Shown here piece after piece: positions 47,914 to 58,157 of a stretch of 64,000 bases of DNA. The DNA is from Pseudidiomarina sp. CB1 (lineage in GTDB: Bacteria > Pseudomonadota > Gammaproteobacteria > Enterobacterales > Alteromonadaceae). Below the pieces are notes generated by a model. It was given only the letters and a program-made list of their open reading frames with translations, ran no database searches and was not told the origin of the DNA. Position numbers and translations under genes: made by a program. How positions within the stretch are numbered: the first letter of the stretch is position 1; each line of letters opens with the position of its first letter. The stretch is taken from assembly GCF_024752025.1 (NCBI RefSeq), contig NZ_JANTPU010000001.1, positions 1,240,001-1,304,000 on the forward strand, written 5' to 3'.

Positions 47914-47946
47914 CTGCGCCGGCGCAGAAATAACTGAGGAGGTTTC

Positions 47947-48321
47947 ATGGAAAATGTTCGGCTCGATAAATGGTTGTGGGCAGCACGTTTCTATAAAACA
48001 CGGTCGCTTGCGCGGCAGATGGTGCAATCAGGGAAAGTACATGTTGATGGCCAGCGCCCGAAACCGGCGAAGACGATTAGTGTTGGGCAACTGATCAAGC
48101 TCAAGAAGGGCTATGACGTGATGGAAGTCGAAGTGTTGGAGCTCAGTGATCAACGTCGTGGAGCGCCTGAAGCGCAGAAGCTGTATCAAGAAACCGAAGC
48201 TTCAAAGGAACGGCGGGAGCGTGAAGCGGAGCTGCGTAAAGCCAATGCCCTCTATAACCCGCACCCAGACCATAAGCCCGATAAAAAAGAACGCCGCGAA
48301 TTGTTGAAAATGAAACGGTAG
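47947..48321 (+). CDS. hslR: Ribosome-associated heat shock protein Hsp15
   Basis: 124 residues. S4 RNA-binding domain at the start (VRLDKWLWAARFYKTRSLARQMVQSGKVHVDG), basic C-terminal tail. It rescues stalled 50S subunits with attached peptidyl-tRNA. GAGGAGG precedes the ATG. The stop TAG is inside a REP GTAG (48318-48321), so the C-terminal end may have been reshaped by the insertion. Confidence 0.94.
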   Translation: MENVRLDKWLWAARFYKTRSLARQMVQSGKVHVDGQRPKPAKTISVGQLIKLKKGYDVMEVEVLELSDQRRGAPEAQKLYQETEASKERREREAELRKANALYNPHPDHKPDKKERRELLKMKR

Positions 48322-48550
48322 CCCGTGGTTCTACCACGGGGGGATCCGAATTGGACGGCCATGGTCGAAACGTCAGGTGTGGCCCGTGGTAGAACCACGG
48401 GGTACAAACGGGTGAGACCCGAATTGGACGGCCATGGTCGAAACGTCAGGTGTGGCCCGTGGTAGAACCACGGGGTACAAACGGGTGAGATCCGAATTGG
48501 ACGGCCATGGTCGAAACGTCAGGTGTGGCCCGTGGTAGAACCACGGGGTA
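48318..48550. repeat. REP array I between hslR and der (four units, 72-base period)
   Basis: A direct unit at 48318-48341 and inverted units at about 48382, 48454 and 48526, each 72 bases apart with nearly the same spacer. This fills the 233-base gap between the convergent genes hslR and der. Confidence 0.92.
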
Positions 48551-48554
48551 CTTG

Positions 48555-50033
48555 CTACTTGCGTTTTTTGATGTGCTTCATCAGGCGTTTGCGTTTGCGC
48601 TGCTGCGACAAGGTGAGTTTGTTCTTGCGGCCGGCAAACGGGTTTTCTGATTCACGGAACTCAATCTTAATCGGTGTGCCCATCACGCCCAACGACTTGC
48701 GGAAGTAGTTGGTCAGATAACGCTGATAAGCGCCCGGCAAATCATTTACTTGGTTACCATGAATGATCACGCGCGGCGGATTGTAACCACCGGCATGGGC
48801 ATACTTAAGTTTAACCCGACGACCGCGCACGAGCGGCGGCTGATGTTCTTCAATCGCCATTTCCATAATGCGGGTGAGCTTCGAGGTGCCGACCCGTTGA
48901 GTTGCGCTGGCGTAGGCTTCAAGCACTGACTCGAACAGGTTACCAACACCGCTGCCATGCAATGCCGAAATAAAGTGCAATCGCGCAAAATCGACAAAGC
49001 CGAGACGGCGATCAAGTTCACGTTTAATCTCTTCTTTGTGGTCGTTGTCGAGGCCATCCCACTTATTCACCGCAATGACAATTGAACGCCCGGCATTCAG
49101 AGCAAAGCCAATCAAGTTGAGATCTTGGTCCGAGACCGTTTCGCGCGCGTCGAGCACGCAAATCACCACGTTGGCATCTTCAATGGCTTGCAGTGTTTTA
49201 ATCACCGAGAACTTTTCGACGGTTTCGTCGATTTTACCGCGACGACGCACGCCGGCGGTGTCGATCAAAATGTACTCGCGGCCATCGCGTTCCATCGGAA
49301 TGTAGATCGAGTCACGGGTGGTGCCAGGCATGTCAAAGACGACCACGCGTTCCTCGCCGAGGATGCGGTTGGTTAAGGTTGATTTACCAACATTTGGTCG
49401 ACCGACGATGGCGAGTTTGAGCGGTAAGGCTTCGTAGTCGATTTCGTCGTGGGATAGATCTTCGGGGATGTCGGTGGCTTCTGCTTCGTCGTCGAGATCA
49501 CCCGTAGTAGAACTACGGGCTACGGACATATCCGGATAATCGTCGAGCAGTGGGGTGAAGCATTTGTGCAGCAGGCTTTCGACGCCACGACCATGCGCGG
49601 CAGCGATGCCGTAGACTTCACCTAAGCCGAGTTCGTAAAAGTCAGCTTGCGCCGCGTCAGCATCGATGCCGTCGATTTTATTCGCCACTACATAGGCTTT
49701 CTTGCCAATCGAACGCAAGTGTTTGGCAATGCCTAAGTCCGCACTGGTAATGCCGTCACGGGCGTCAACCATAAACAACACGACATCTGCTTCATCAATC
49801 GCGCGCAGCGACTGCGACGCCATTTCTTTGTCGATGCCCTCTTCGTCGCCATGCACACCCGCGGTGTCAATGACGATGAATTGATAGCCATCGTAATCGG
49901 CTTGGCCATACTTACGATCGCGCGTTAGACCAGGAAAGTCCGCTACCAGTGCGTCCCGAGTACGGGTCAGCCGGTTAAACAGGGTAGATTTGCCCACATT
50001 TGGGCGCCCGACCAGGGCCACAACAGGTAACAT
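48555..50033 (-). CDS. der: GTPase Der (EngA) with a REP-derived peptide in the interdomain linker
   Basis: 492 residues, the normal size. Two G domains: G1 [14 protein letters not shown] (8-21) and [14 protein letters not shown] (about 212-225), each with DTAG(V) and NK.D-type motifs, then a KH-like C-terminus ending in basic HIKKRK. It is needed for 50S ribosome assembly. Between the G domains, after YPDMS, the peptide VARSSTTG is encoded by one REP (49500-49523) in frame. The linker is normally variable, so the enzyme should work. Confidence 0.96.
   Translation of the reverse strand: MLPVVALVGRPNVGKSTLFNRLTRTRDALVADFPGLTRDRKYGQADYDGYQFIVIDTAGVHGDEEGIDKEMASQSLRAIDEADVVLFMVDARDGITSADLGIAKHLRSIGKKAYVVANKIDGIDADAAQADFYELGLGEVYGIAAAHGRGVESLLHKCFTPLLDDYPDMSVARSSTTGDLDDEAEATDIPEDLSHDEIDYEALPLKLAIVGRPNVGKSTLTNRILGEERVVVFDMPGTTRDSIYIPMERDGREYILIDTAGVRRRGKIDETVEKFSVIKTLQAIEDANVVICVLDARETVSDQDLNLIGFALNAGRSIVIAVNKWDGLDNDHKEEIKRELDRRLGFVDFARLHFISALHGSGVGNLFESVLEAYASATQRVGTSKLTRIMEMAIEEHQPPLVRGRRVKLKYAHAGGYNPPRVIIHGNQVNDLPGAYQRYLTNYFRKSLGVMGTPIKIEFRESENPFAGRKNKLTLSQQRKRKRLMKHIKKRK
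49500..49523 (-). repeat. Single REP unit inside der
   Basis: CCCGTAGTAGAACTACGGG with a CTAC end, direct (GTAG first) on the coding strand; encodes V-A-R-S-S-T-T-G. Length 24 bases keeps the frame. Confidence 0.93.
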
Positions 50034-50035
50034 TC

Positions 50036-51232
50036 TTAGTTAGTCCTTACCGCGAGTAACGTGCCGTCGCGTGTTTGTACATAGAGTTCGTTATCGGCCA
50101 CTACCGGTGCCACGTAAACGTCGCTACCGACTTCGAGACGGCCTTCAGTTTCGCCGCTAGCAGCGTCGATAAAATGTAAGTAGCCGAACGAATCGCCGAC
50201 CACAATAGAGCCATTAAAATAAACCGGAGCGGTCAACTCGCGGCCTTCAAAATCCGCGTTGACCCAACGCTCGATACCGCCATCAACGTTAATCGCATAC
50301 ACGCGGTCATCAGCGTCAGTGGCATAGATGGTGTTCCCATACATGTCGATATTTTGGAACGACGAATACTCGCGCTGCCAAACGACACGCCCTGAACGCA
50401 TTTCAACTGCGGCAAGCTGGCCGTTATAGGCGATGTTGTAAATCAGGTCGCCACGTGAAATTGGTGCGGCGTCAACATCCACTAGGCGCTGCAGCTCGGT
50501 TGCACCTTTCGGCACAGCTAAGCGCGCTTCCCAAACTTGTTGGCCATTTTCCAATACCGCGACGGTGAGTTTACCGTTCGCTGTACCAAAAATTGCGCCG
50601 CCGGCGGCCAACGTCGGTGCCCCAGTACCACGTAAGCTCAATGCTGGCACGTCAGTTACCAAACTCCATAGCTCCGCCCCGTTTTGCGCATTCAAACCAA
50701 AAACCTTACCGTTACTTGCCGTCACCACTACATGGTTGGCGTCAACGGCTGGGTCTGACACAATTTCAGCCTTCACATTGGTCTGCCATACGACACTACC
50801 GTCGGTGCCATTCACCATAATGACATCGCCGTTCTCGGTGCCGAGCACCACGTTGTCACCGTAGCTCACTAAACCACCGCTGATGCGCAATGATTCAGCA
50901 CCAGACAACCAACCTTCACCTTGTGCGGCGAATTGGGCTTGTAGGTCACGCTCCCAAACACGCTTACCACTGGCGCGGTTGTAAGCCATGATCATGCCTT
51001 CACGATCAGCAACCACGACATGGTCACCAACAACCGTAGGATTCAGCCGTGAGAAAAACTCACCAATCCCATCACCTGCACCCGCGTCCCATTGCACGCT
51101 AGGTTGAACACTGGCGTTGAAAGGTTGTAGTTCTTTGTAGCTCAGTTCTTCGTCGCCAAACACCGAGCAGCCACTTAAACCAAGGGCTGCAGCAACGATG
51201 AGACTCTGCTTCAGATACTTAACTTGTTTCAT
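50036..51232 (-). CDS. bamB: Outer-membrane assembly lipoprotein BamB
   Basis: 398 residues. Lipobox LGLSGC near 20-23; eight-bladed beta-propeller with PQQ-type repeats ([43 protein letters not shown]). It is a BamABCDE subunit. It overlaps the yfgM stop (ATGA) and is followed by der. Confidence 0.95.
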   Translation of the reverse strand: MKQVKYLKQSLIVAAALGLSGCSVFGDEELSYKELQPFNASVQPSVQWDAGAGDGIGEFFSRLNPTVVGDHVVVADREGMIMAYNRASGKRVWERDLQAQFAAQGEGWLSGAESLRISGGLVSYGDNVVLGTENGDVIMVNGTDGSVVWQTNVKAEIVSDPAVDANHVVVTASNGKVFGLNAQNGAELWSLVTDVPALSLRGTGAPTLAAGGAIFGTANGKLTVAVLENGQQVWEARLAVPKGATELQRLVDVDAAPISRGDLIYNIAYNGQLAAVEMRSGRVVWQREYSSFQNIDMYGNTIYATDADDRVYAINVDGGIERWVNADFEGRELTAPVYFNGSIVVGDSFGYLHFIDAASGETEGRLEVGSDVYVAPVVADNELYVQTRDGTLLAVRTN

Positions 51233-51852
51233 GATGCCGCCGGAATGCTGTTAAGTTTGGTTTCGACCAGTAGGGTCGGAACGCCCGCTTCAGTTGCTGC
51301 TGCAATCGCATCTTCATAGGCTTGGCGTGCACCATCAGCATCGCCCTGTGCCATCAATACGTCGCCGCGCAGTTCCGCAGCTTTCGCTTTAAAGCCTTCG
51401 ACTTGCGCAACTTGATCAAGCGCAGCTAACGCCGCTTGGTAATTCTCTTGGGCCAGTTGCAAACGAGCCAAGCGCACGCTAGCGACATGCTTCAACGCGC
51501 CTTCGGCATTCGCCTGCGCATTCTCAAGCGCCTCGATAGCAGCCGCCAAGTCGCCGCCTTCAGCAGCTTTACGAGCTACTTCAAAGGCTGCCAACGTTGC
51601 GTAAGTGCTACCTGCAGCTTCGTTTGCAAAGGTTTTCGCGCTTGCCAGCGCTTCAGCACCGTCAGCTTCAAGTTGTGCGACAACTTGTTCATATTGCTCA
51701 GATTGCGCTTCTTGCTTAGCGAGGGTTTGCGCATCGTAATAACGCCAGCCGTAAAACAGGGCAAAACCGATCACGAGGCCAGCAACAATGCCTTTACCGT
51801 GTTCTTTCCAGAACGCTTTTATCTGTTCGACTTGTTGATCTTCTGTTTCCAT
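51229..51852 (-). CDS. yfgM: YfgM-like SecYEG ancillary protein
   Basis: 207 residues. One N-terminal span (GIVAGLVIGFALFYGWRYYD) and TPR-type helices rich in Ala. It associates with the translocon and PpiD in E. coli. Placed between hisS and bamB as usual. Confidence 0.92.
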   Translation of the reverse strand: METEDQQVEQIKAFWKEHGKGIVAGLVIGFALFYGWRYYDAQTLAKQEAQSEQYEQVVAQLEADGAEALASAKTFANEAAGSTYATLAAFEVARKAAEGGDLAAAIEALENAQANAEGALKHVASVRLARLQLAQENYQAALAALDQVAQVEGFKAKAAELRGDVLMAQGDADGARQAYEDAIAAATEAGVPTLLVETKLNSIPAAS

Positions 51853-51879
51853 GGGAAATTCCTTTAAAACCGTTGTTTG

Positions 51880-53148
51880 CTATTTGCTGTTTGTTGTTTG
51901 AAAAACACTTGCTAGTTGCGCGAGATCGGTGATGATTAGATCGTCTTTGTCGCGGTTGCGCAGGTGTTTTACTTCGTAATCGTTGTCGCGGATGATGATG
52001 GCATATTCGGCACCCGATTTGTCCGCTTTCGCCAGTTTCTTTTTCATATTCTGGCTGCCGCTGTGCAGCTGTACCTTTAAGCCTGCAACTTGGTCACGAA
52101 GCTTTTCGGCAACAGCCGGCGCCTTAAGTTCCGCGCTTTCATTCAAGGCGATAACGTAAACGTCGACGGCTTGGGTGCTCGGGATTTTCTGCTGCGCTTC
52201 AAGCAATAAAACTAAACGCTCGATTCCCATGGCAAAACCCACTGCTGGCGTGGCTTTACCGCCCAACTGCTCGACCAAACCATCATACCGTCCACCGGCA
52301 CAGACGGTACCTTGCGCACCAAGTTCAGTGGTCACCCACTCAAACACGGTACGGTTGTAGTAATCAAGACCACGCACCAAACGCTCATTCAGCACATACT
52401 TGATGCCCGCGGCGTCAAGTCGTTGCGTCAGGCCTTCGAAATGCTCGCGTGATTCGTCATCCCAGTAGTCCGATAGCTTGGGCGCATGCTCAAGCACTTT
52501 TTGCGTGTCTGGCGATTTGCTATCAAGCACCCGCAGGACGTTGGTATCTAGACGACGCTTCGAGTCTTCATCAAGTTGCTCCTCGTGCGCGCGCAGAAAC
52601 TCACGTAAAGCTTCACGGTACTTCGCCCGCGCTTCATTCGAAGCCAGTGAATTCAACTGCAACTCGACATTTTCAGCAATGCCGAACTTTTTCCACAAAC
52701 GCGCCGACAGCAAAATGACTTCAGCATCAATGTCGGGCCCAGTCATACCGAAAGCTTCGATACCAAACTGATGGAACTGGCGATAACGCCCTTTTTGCGG
52801 TCGCTCGTGGCGGAACATTGGGCCCATGTACCATAAGCGTTGCGTTTGGTTATACAGCAGACCATGCTCATTACCGGCGCGCACACAGCTTGCCGTGCCT
52901 TCTGGACGCAGCGTAAGGCTGTCACCATTGCGATCGTCGAAGGTGTACATTTCTTTTTCGACGATATCAGTGACTTCACCGATGGAGCGTTTGAACAAGT
53001 CGGTGCTTTCCAACACCGGCATGCGGATCTCTTGGTAGGTGTAGGCCGCTGCTACGTCACGTAGCACGCCCTCGACGTACTGCCATGCCGGACTTTGCTC
53101 CGGCAGCAGGTCGTTCATTCCACGAATTGCTTGGATTGTTTTTGCCAC
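51880..53148 (-). CDS. hisS: Histidyl-tRNA synthetase
   Basis: 422 residues from a GTG start. Class II motifs: [12 protein letters not shown] (motif 2 side), [25 protein letters not shown], histidine loop [15 protein letters not shown] and motif 3 region [13 protein letters not shown]. It charges tRNA-His. Its own promoter is suggested by a TATACT at 53206-53201. Confidence 0.96.
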   Translation of the reverse strand: MAKTIQAIRGMNDLLPEQSPAWQYVEGVLRDVAAAYTYQEIRMPVLESTDLFKRSIGEVTDIVEKEMYTFDDRNGDSLTLRPEGTASCVRAGNEHGLLYNQTQRLWYMGPMFRHERPQKGRYRQFHQFGIEAFGMTGPDIDAEVILLSARLWKKFGIAENVELQLNSLASNEARAKYREALREFLRAHEEQLDEDSKRRLDTNVLRVLDSKSPDTQKVLEHAPKLSDYWDDESREHFEGLTQRLDAAGIKYVLNERLVRGLDYYNRTVFEWVTTELGAQGTVCAGGRYDGLVEQLGGKATPAVGFAMGIERLVLLLEAQQKIPSTQAVDVYVIALNESAELKAPAVAEKLRDQVAGLKVQLHSGSQNMKKKLAKADKSGAEYAIIIRDNDYEVKHLRNRDKDDLIITDLAQLASVFQTTNSK

Positions 53149-53169
53149 GAGTTCACTTACCGTTTCGTT

Positions 53170-53206
53170 AAATTGAATTCAATTTGAAAAAATGACGGGT
53201 AGTATA
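53170..53206 (-). promoter_or_regulatory. hisS leader with TATACT -10 and 16-bp palindrome
   Basis: A -10-like TATACT (53206-53201) precedes a perfect dyad AAATTGAATTCAATTT (53170-53185) between ispG and hisS. The -35 match is poor. The dyad may be an operator or a hairpin in the leader. Confidence 0.35.
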
Positions 53207-53214
53207 CCGCAGCT

Positions 53215-54327
53215 TTACGCTTGCTTCACAGGAATCTGCTCAGCTTCGAAACGTTTTACCTGATCACGGATGTGGCGTTCGAGTTGATCGACCAAATCAT
53301 TGTTGTCGAGGCGCTCTTTTTGGCGCTCACCGTTCAAGTAAAAACCGCTCTTATTTTTTGCTCCAGCCAAGCCGATATGCGAGATCAAGGCTTCGCCTGG
53401 GCCATTAACGACACAACCGATAATCGATACATCCATTGGCGTAGTGATGTCTTCGAGCCGTTGTTCGAGGGCATTTACGGTGGCAATGACGTCGAACTCT
53501 TGGCGCGAGCAGCTTGGGCACGCGATAAAGTTGATACCACGACTGCGAATCCGCAACGATTTTAAGATATCAAAACCAACTTTGACTTCTTCGACGGGGT
53601 CAGCCGCTAATGAGATGCGCAAGGTGTCGCCAATCCCTTCAGCAAGCAGCATACCTAAACCAATCGATGACTTCACCGAACCACTGCGCAAGCCGCCAGC
53701 TTCGGTAATACCAAGGTGCAACGGCTGTTCAATTTGCTTGGCGAGTAACCGATAAGAGTCAACGGCTAGGAACACATCCGACGCTTTCACGCTGACTTTG
53801 AAGTCTTGAAAGTTCAGACGATCGAGAATATCAACATGGCGCATGGCCGATTCTACCAAGGCAGCTGGGGTTGGCTCGCCGTACTTTTCTTGCAGATCTT
53901 TTTCCAATGAGCCGCCGTTGACGCCAATTCGGATCGGAATATTGCGATCGCGTGCGGCATCGACCACGGCACGAATGCGCTGCTCATTGCCGATATTGCC
54001 TGGGTTAATCCGCAAGCAATCAACCCCGTATTCGGCAACTTTGAGCGCGATACGATAATCGAAGTGAATATCAGCGACCAGAGGCACTGGGCTCTGCTGT
54101 TTGATGAATTTAAAGGCTTCTGCAGCATCCATGGTAGGTACCGAAACGCGCACGATATCAGCACCGGCATTAGCTATCGCTTGGATCTGCTTCGCCGTTG
54201 CCGCAACATCGGTGGTTTCGGTGTTGGTCATCGATTGCACCGCGATCGGTGCGCCGTCGCCAATCGGGACGTTGCCGACATAAATACGGCGTGATGGGCG
54301 GCGTTTTATTGGGTTCTCATGCATCAT
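53215..54327 (-). CDS. ispG: (E)-4-hydroxy-3-methylbut-2-enyl-diphosphate synthase
   Basis: 370 residues. TIM-barrel part with [12 protein letters not shown] early; [4Fe-4S] site CPSC (near 270) and CVVNGPGEA (near 305). Converts MEcPP to HMBPP in the methylerythritol phosphate isoprenoid pathway. Follows rodZ by 42 bases, in the conserved order rodZ-ispG-hisS. Confidence 0.96.
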   Translation of the reverse strand: MMHENPIKRRPSRRIYVGNVPIGDGAPIAVQSMTNTETTDVAATAKQIQAIANAGADIVRVSVPTMDAAEAFKFIKQQSPVPLVADIHFDYRIALKVAEYGVDCLRINPGNIGNEQRIRAVVDAARDRNIPIRIGVNGGSLEKDLQEKYGEPTPAALVESAMRHVDILDRLNFQDFKVSVKASDVFLAVDSYRLLAKQIEQPLHLGITEAGGLRSGSVKSSIGLGMLLAEGIGDTLRISLAADPVEEVKVGFDILKSLRIRSRGINFIACPSCSRQEFDVIATVNALEQRLEDITTPMDVSIIGCVVNGPGEALISHIGLAGAKNKSGFYLNGERQKERLDNNDLVDQLERHIRDQVKRFEAEQIPVKQA

Positions 54328-54369
54328 GATAGTACTTCGTGTGCCTTAAATTGCTGCTACGTTACGCTG

Positions 54370-55374
54370 TTAGTCTAGCGTGAGTGTCACGCTGCGGTTA
54401 CGCACGTAATCGTCAAGATTGACGTTCTCACCATTGTAGGTCAACGTGACGGCTTCCGGTTTGCACAAGATGATATCAAAAGGTGGCTCGCCCGTCAGCG
54501 GCATGCGATAACCTGCAGCTTTTACACCGATGGCGATGTCTTCGCCGGTGGCATCACTGACTTTAACCCAGCAGGCTTGGTTGAATTCAAAGACCAGCTG
54601 TTCGGCTGGTGTGGGTTCTGGTTCTGCGGGTTCGGGTTCTGCGGGTTCGGCATCAGTGGTGTCGGTGGTTGGACCCGCAGTAGAACTGCGGGCTACATCG
54701 GATTCGGCAGGTTCGGCGTCGGTGATGTCAGCTGTTGGGCCCGCAGTAGAACTGCGGGCTACATCGGGTTCGGTGGATGTGTTGCGGGCGACGGCTTGTT
54801 CTTCGGTGATCTGGCTTGGGCTAGGACGCACTATTTGTGGGATATCTTGCACGGTTGCACGTTCTTGCTTTGCTTCAGCTTCGGTCGGCGCATCTTCACT
54901 ACCGGTAATGGTATTCAAACTGAAATTACTTTCTTGCCACCACCAAATCAGCACCAGCGCCAAGACGACGGTAATGATGATGTAGCTAATCCATTTTAAG
55001 CGACTGTCGTTGCGTTCACGCACTTTCCGGCGCGAAAAGCTTTGCATTTGCACGTTGCTTGTTTGCTCCGAATCGTAGCCATGCTCCTTAAACGCTTCAA
55101 AAACTTTTTTATCATCGATTTCAAGCGCTTTCGCTATTGCGCGCAGGTAACCACGGACAAACGTGTTTGACGCTAACTGTTCGTACTCATCCGCTTCGAT
55201 AAGCTGCACAACGGCAAGACGCAAACGTAAACTATCGGCAACTTGTTGTTGGGACAAGCCTTTCTGCTCGCGCGCTTGCGCAAGAATTTGACCAGGCGTG
55301 TGACCGGTTGGTTTGCTCTTCTGATTGCCTTCTTCCGGCAATTCGTCATTCAATAAATCTTTATTCGAGGTCAT
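54370..55374 (-). CDS. rodZ: Cytoskeleton protein RodZ with tandem REP-derived repeats
   Basis: 334 residues. N-terminal helix-turn-helix (about 28-95; LAQAREQKGLSQQQVADSLRLRL), one span near 125-145 (WISYIIITVVLALVLIWWW), a periplasmic linker, then the C-terminal beta domain (VFEFNQACWVKVSDATGEDIA). It anchors MreB for rod shape. The linker has two copies of a 22-residue repeat beginning [10 protein letters not shown], encoded by two REPs 66 bases apart, then an acidic Pro-Glu stretch. Linkers vary in RodZ, so function is likely kept. Confidence 0.94.
   Translation of the reverse strand: MTSNKDLLNDELPEEGNQKSKPTGHTPGQILAQAREQKGLSQQQVADSLRLRLAVVQLIEADEYEQLASNTFVRGYLRAIAKALEIDDKKVFEAFKEHGYDSEQTSNVQMQSFSRRKVRERNDSRLKWISYIIITVVLALVLIWWWQESNFSLNTITGSEDAPTEAEAKQERATVQDIPQIVRPSPSQITEEQAVARNTSTEPDVARSSTAGPTADITDAEPAESDVARSSTAGPTTDTTDAEPAEPEPAEPEPTPAEQLVFEFNQACWVKVSDATGEDIAIGVKAAGYRMPLTGEPPFDIILCKPEAVTLTYNGENVNLDDYVRNRSVTLTLD
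54673..54762 (-). repeat. Two REP units inside rodZ (66-base period)
   Basis: REPs at 54673-54696 and 54739-54762, both CCCGCAG-type and both read as VARSSTAG on the coding strand. Surrounding 66-base units are near-identical, so they arose by tandem duplication of 22 codons. Confidence 0.93.
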
Positions 55375-55385
55375 GGGTTACTTCA

Positions 55386-56165
55386 TTAGGAGTTAGTTGC
55401 TGCCGCGCGCGCTCGATAAGCGTCAGCTTGACGTGAATCGGGAAAGCGCGACAAAAGTAAATCGCCAAAGCTACGTTGTCGTGCACGGTCATTTTGCTGC
55501 CGCGCCAGCTCGCTTTCTAACCACAGGTACTCGGCGGAAAGTTGCGGTAATTGGGCTCGGCGCTTAAGAACATCCGCGGCTTCTTGATAACGTTGTTGTT
55601 CTAACAATACCGCAGCGTAGGTCTCAAGAATAGTGCTATTGCGTGAACTGTGATTAATTGCCCGTTGAAAATACTGATCGGACTTTTGCTCTTGCCCTGC
55701 GCGCGCTGCACAACGCGCTGCATTTTCGTAGGTTGCCGCGACTTTCACGTAATCGGAAATATTGAGAGCTCGGTTGAAACTTTGCTCGGCTTCTTCATAG
55801 CGGCCCATGTTGCACAGCAATGCGCCTAAATTATTATGGGTATCGCCGTTATTGGGCTGCAACTGGATCGCCTTGCGATAATAGCGCTCGGCCATCTCAA
55901 AATCTTGCACTTGCTGATAGTAGAACGCTAAGCCCGTTTGCACCGACGGGTTATCAGGCGTGTAGTCACGAGCTCGCTCAAGGTTAACCCGCGCTTGTTC
56001 GTAATTTCCGGATTGTAGATATTGAAGACCCAACGCCAGCCGTGTCGCCGCGGCTTCTTTCGCATCGAATTGCTGCGCAGGCTTTTCTTTGCCATCAACT
56101 GTGCGCTGACTCACACAGCCAGTGCATAGTGTTGCAAGAAGAAGAATGTAGAGCAAATTGCGCAT
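55386..56165 (-). CDS. pilW: Type IV pilus biogenesis/stability lipoprotein PilW (PilF)
   Basis: 259 residues. Lipobox LCTGC near 14-18 and five or six TPR units (LGLQYLQSGNYEQARVNLERA, AFYYQQVQDFEMAERYYRKAI, LGALLCNMGRYEEAEQSFNRAL). It is the pilotin for the type IV pilus secretin. Placed between rlmN and rodZ as in many gammaproteobacteria. Confidence 0.93.
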   Translation of the reverse strand: MRNLLYILLLATLCTGCVSQRTVDGKEKPAQQFDAKEAAATRLALGLQYLQSGNYEQARVNLERARDYTPDNPSVQTGLAFYYQQVQDFEMAERYYRKAIQLQPNNGDTHNNLGALLCNMGRYEEAEQSFNRALNISDYVKVAATYENAARCAARAGQEQKSDQYFQRAINHSSRNSTILETYAAVLLEQQRYQEAADVLKRRAQLPQLSAEYLWLESELARQQNDRARQRSFGDLLLSRFPDSRQADAYRARAAATNS

Positions 56166-56247
56166 GTCGGGTCCTCGTTGCTGAATTACCTATGCTACCC
56201 TGAATGCGTCTTGCCTGCCTATGTTTTTCGAGGTTTTTCGCGGCGAT

Positions 56248-57381
56248 TTACGAAATCTTGACGTCGATTCCAACACCGCCTCGCTGGGCGCGCTGCTTTT
56301 TCAGGATGCGTTTGGTACGGTCGACCACATCACCAACAAGCTGGCCACAGGCGGCGTCGATATCATCGCCGCGGGTTTTCCGTACCGTAACAATATAACC
56401 CTTTTCTATCAGAACCTTAGCAAAGCGGTCAATGCGTGAATTACTTGAGCGACCATAATCATTGCCTGGGAACGGGTTAAATGGGATAAGGTTTATCTTG
56501 CACGGCGTGTCTTTGAGCGTTTCAGCAAGCTCGTGAGCTTGATCCATGCTGTCATTCACATGGTCCAACATCACGTATTCAATGGTGATGTTCTTATTCG
56601 CTTTGGAGCCATCGATATAGTGACGGCTGGCTTCGAGGAATTGCTCAATATTGTACTTTTTATTAATCGGTACTATTTCATTGCGTAATTCATCGTTTGG
56701 CGCATGCAAACTGATGGCCAAAGCGACATCAATTTGTTCTTTTAGCTTATAAAGTGCAGGGACCACACCCGAAGTACTTAGGGTGACTCGGCGTTTACTT
56801 AGACCAAAAGCATTGTCATCGAGCATCAGGTCCATGGCTGGCACTACGTTGTTGAGGTTCAACAACGGCTCACCCATGCCCATCATGACCACATTAGTGA
56901 CTGGCTTAATGCCCGTTTCGCCGAAGGGACCGAGCAGTTTATTCACCCGCCAAACTTGGCCGATGATTTCGGCAACTCTTAAGTTGCGGTTAAAGCCTTG
57001 CTGTGCGGTTGAGCAGAATGTGCATTCGAGCGCACAACCGACTTGTGAGCTGACACACAAGGTTGCGCGATCAGACTCTGGGATCCATACCGTCTCGACG
57101 TCTTGGCCGTCGAATAACGTCATGGCAAATTTGATAGTGCCGTCAGAAGATTGTTGCTGTAAGCGTACTTCTGGCGCACGTATTTCGGCTATTTCTTTGA
57201 GTTTCTCGCGCAGTACTTTGTTGAGATTGGTCATCTCGTCAAAGTCGTCGACACAGTAGTGATAAAGCCACTTCATGACCTGATCGGCACGGAAAGGCTT
57301 CTCGCCCAGTTCTTGAAAGAACTCGCGCATGCCTTGGCGATTGAGATCGAGAAGATTAACTTTTTTGTCGACTGCGTTCAT
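56248..57381 (-). CDS. rlmN: Dual-specificity RNA methyltransferase RlmN
   Basis: 377 residues. Radical SAM CxxxCxxC in [23 protein letters not shown] (near 117-124) and [12 protein letters not shown]; the mechanistic second cysteine lies in [16 protein letters not shown]. It methylates A2503 of 23S rRNA and A37 of some tRNAs. Confidence 0.96.
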   Translation of the reverse strand: MNAVDKKVNLLDLNRQGMREFFQELGEKPFRADQVMKWLYHYCVDDFDEMTNLNKVLREKLKEIAEIRAPEVRLQQQSSDGTIKFAMTLFDGQDVETVWIPESDRATLCVSSQVGCALECTFCSTAQQGFNRNLRVAEIIGQVWRVNKLLGPFGETGIKPVTNVVMMGMGEPLLNLNNVVPAMDLMLDDNAFGLSKRRVTLSTSGVVPALYKLKEQIDVALAISLHAPNDELRNEIVPINKKYNIEQFLEASRHYIDGSKANKNITIEYVMLDHVNDSMDQAHELAETLKDTPCKINLIPFNPFPGNDYGRSSNSRIDRFAKVLIEKGYIVTVRKTRGDDIDAACGQLVGDVVDRTKRILKKQRAQRGGVGIDVKIS

Positions 57382-57409
57382 AAAACCCGTTATTCGTTGT
57401 GTGTGCGTG

Positions 57410-57556
57410 GTAGCCCGCAGTTTTACTGCGGGGAATGGTTCACGTTTCCCCCGTAGTAAAACTACGGGCTACTCGGCGTATTCACGTTTCCCCCGCAGTA
57501 AAACTACGGGCTACTCGGCGTATTCAAGTTTCCCCCGCAGTAGAACTACGGGCTAC
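57410..57556. repeat. REP array J between rlmN and ndk (four units)
   Basis: A direct unit at 57410-57432 and inverted units at 57449-57472, 57491-57514 and 57533-57556, 42 bases apart. The unit at 57491 has a mismatched stem (CCCGCAG against CTACGGG), as does the one at 57533. Confidence 0.9.
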
Positions 57557-57565
57557 TCAAATGAC

Positions 57566-57997
57566 TTAGCGAGTGCGTGCGCAGATTTCTTCGTCAGCGA
57601 AGAAGTAAGCGATTTCGCGTGCTGCTGATTCTACCGCGTCTGAACCATGTACCGCATTCTCGTCAATAGATACAGCATAGTCAGCGCGAAGCGTTCCCGC
57701 CAATGCTTCAGCTGGATTCGTTGCGCCCATGATTTCACGATGACGCAATACTGCGTTTTCGCCTTCAAGTACGCTTACTACGATTGGACCAGAGGTCATG
57801 AACTCAACCAATGCGCCGAAGAAAGGACGCTCGCTGTGCTCAGCGTAGAAACCTTCCGCTTGCTCTTTGCTCAAGTGCATCATTTTTGCTGCAACGATGC
57901 GCAGACCCGCAGTTTCGAAACGGTTGTAGATACCACCGATCACGTTCTTTGCAACAGCGTCAGGTTTGATAATTGATAAAGTACGTTCTAAAGCCAT
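57566..57997 (-). CDS. ndk: Nucleoside diphosphate kinase
   Basis: 143 residues, canonical. [18 protein letters not shown] at the start; the active His lies in [20 protein letters not shown]. Balances nucleoside triphosphates in the cytoplasm. A perfect TATAAT lies 47 bases before the ATG. Confidence 0.97.
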   Translation of the reverse strand: MALERTLSIIKPDAVAKNVIGGIYNRFETAGLRIVAAKMMHLSKEQAEGFYAEHSERPFFGALVEFMTSGPIVVSVLEGENAVLRHREIMGATNPAEALAGTLRADYAVSIDENAVHGSDAVESAAREIAYFFADEEICARTR

Positions 57998-58043
57998 GGT
58001 TTGTCTCCAATCATAAAAGGCTAGCTAATTTAAAGTCGCGCGG

Positions 58044-58049
58044 ATTATA
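58044..58049 (-). promoter_or_regulatory. Candidate ndk -10 box
   Basis: TATAAT on the minus strand at 58049-58044, 47 bases upstream of the ndk start; no good -35 element was found at 16-18 bases. Confidence 0.45.
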
Positions 58050-58157
58050 CACGTTTCAGTATTTCACTGCTACCACGGCAAGGTTTCAATCGAGATAACT
58101 CTTTTCTAGAACCGCATTCCATGTTATAGATGTCTAAACGTCTATTAGGAGCTGTAT

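Noticed and set aside
54530-54999. Two long plus-strand frames over rodZ
   Set aside because: Shadow frames of rodZ low-complexity and REP-derived bases.
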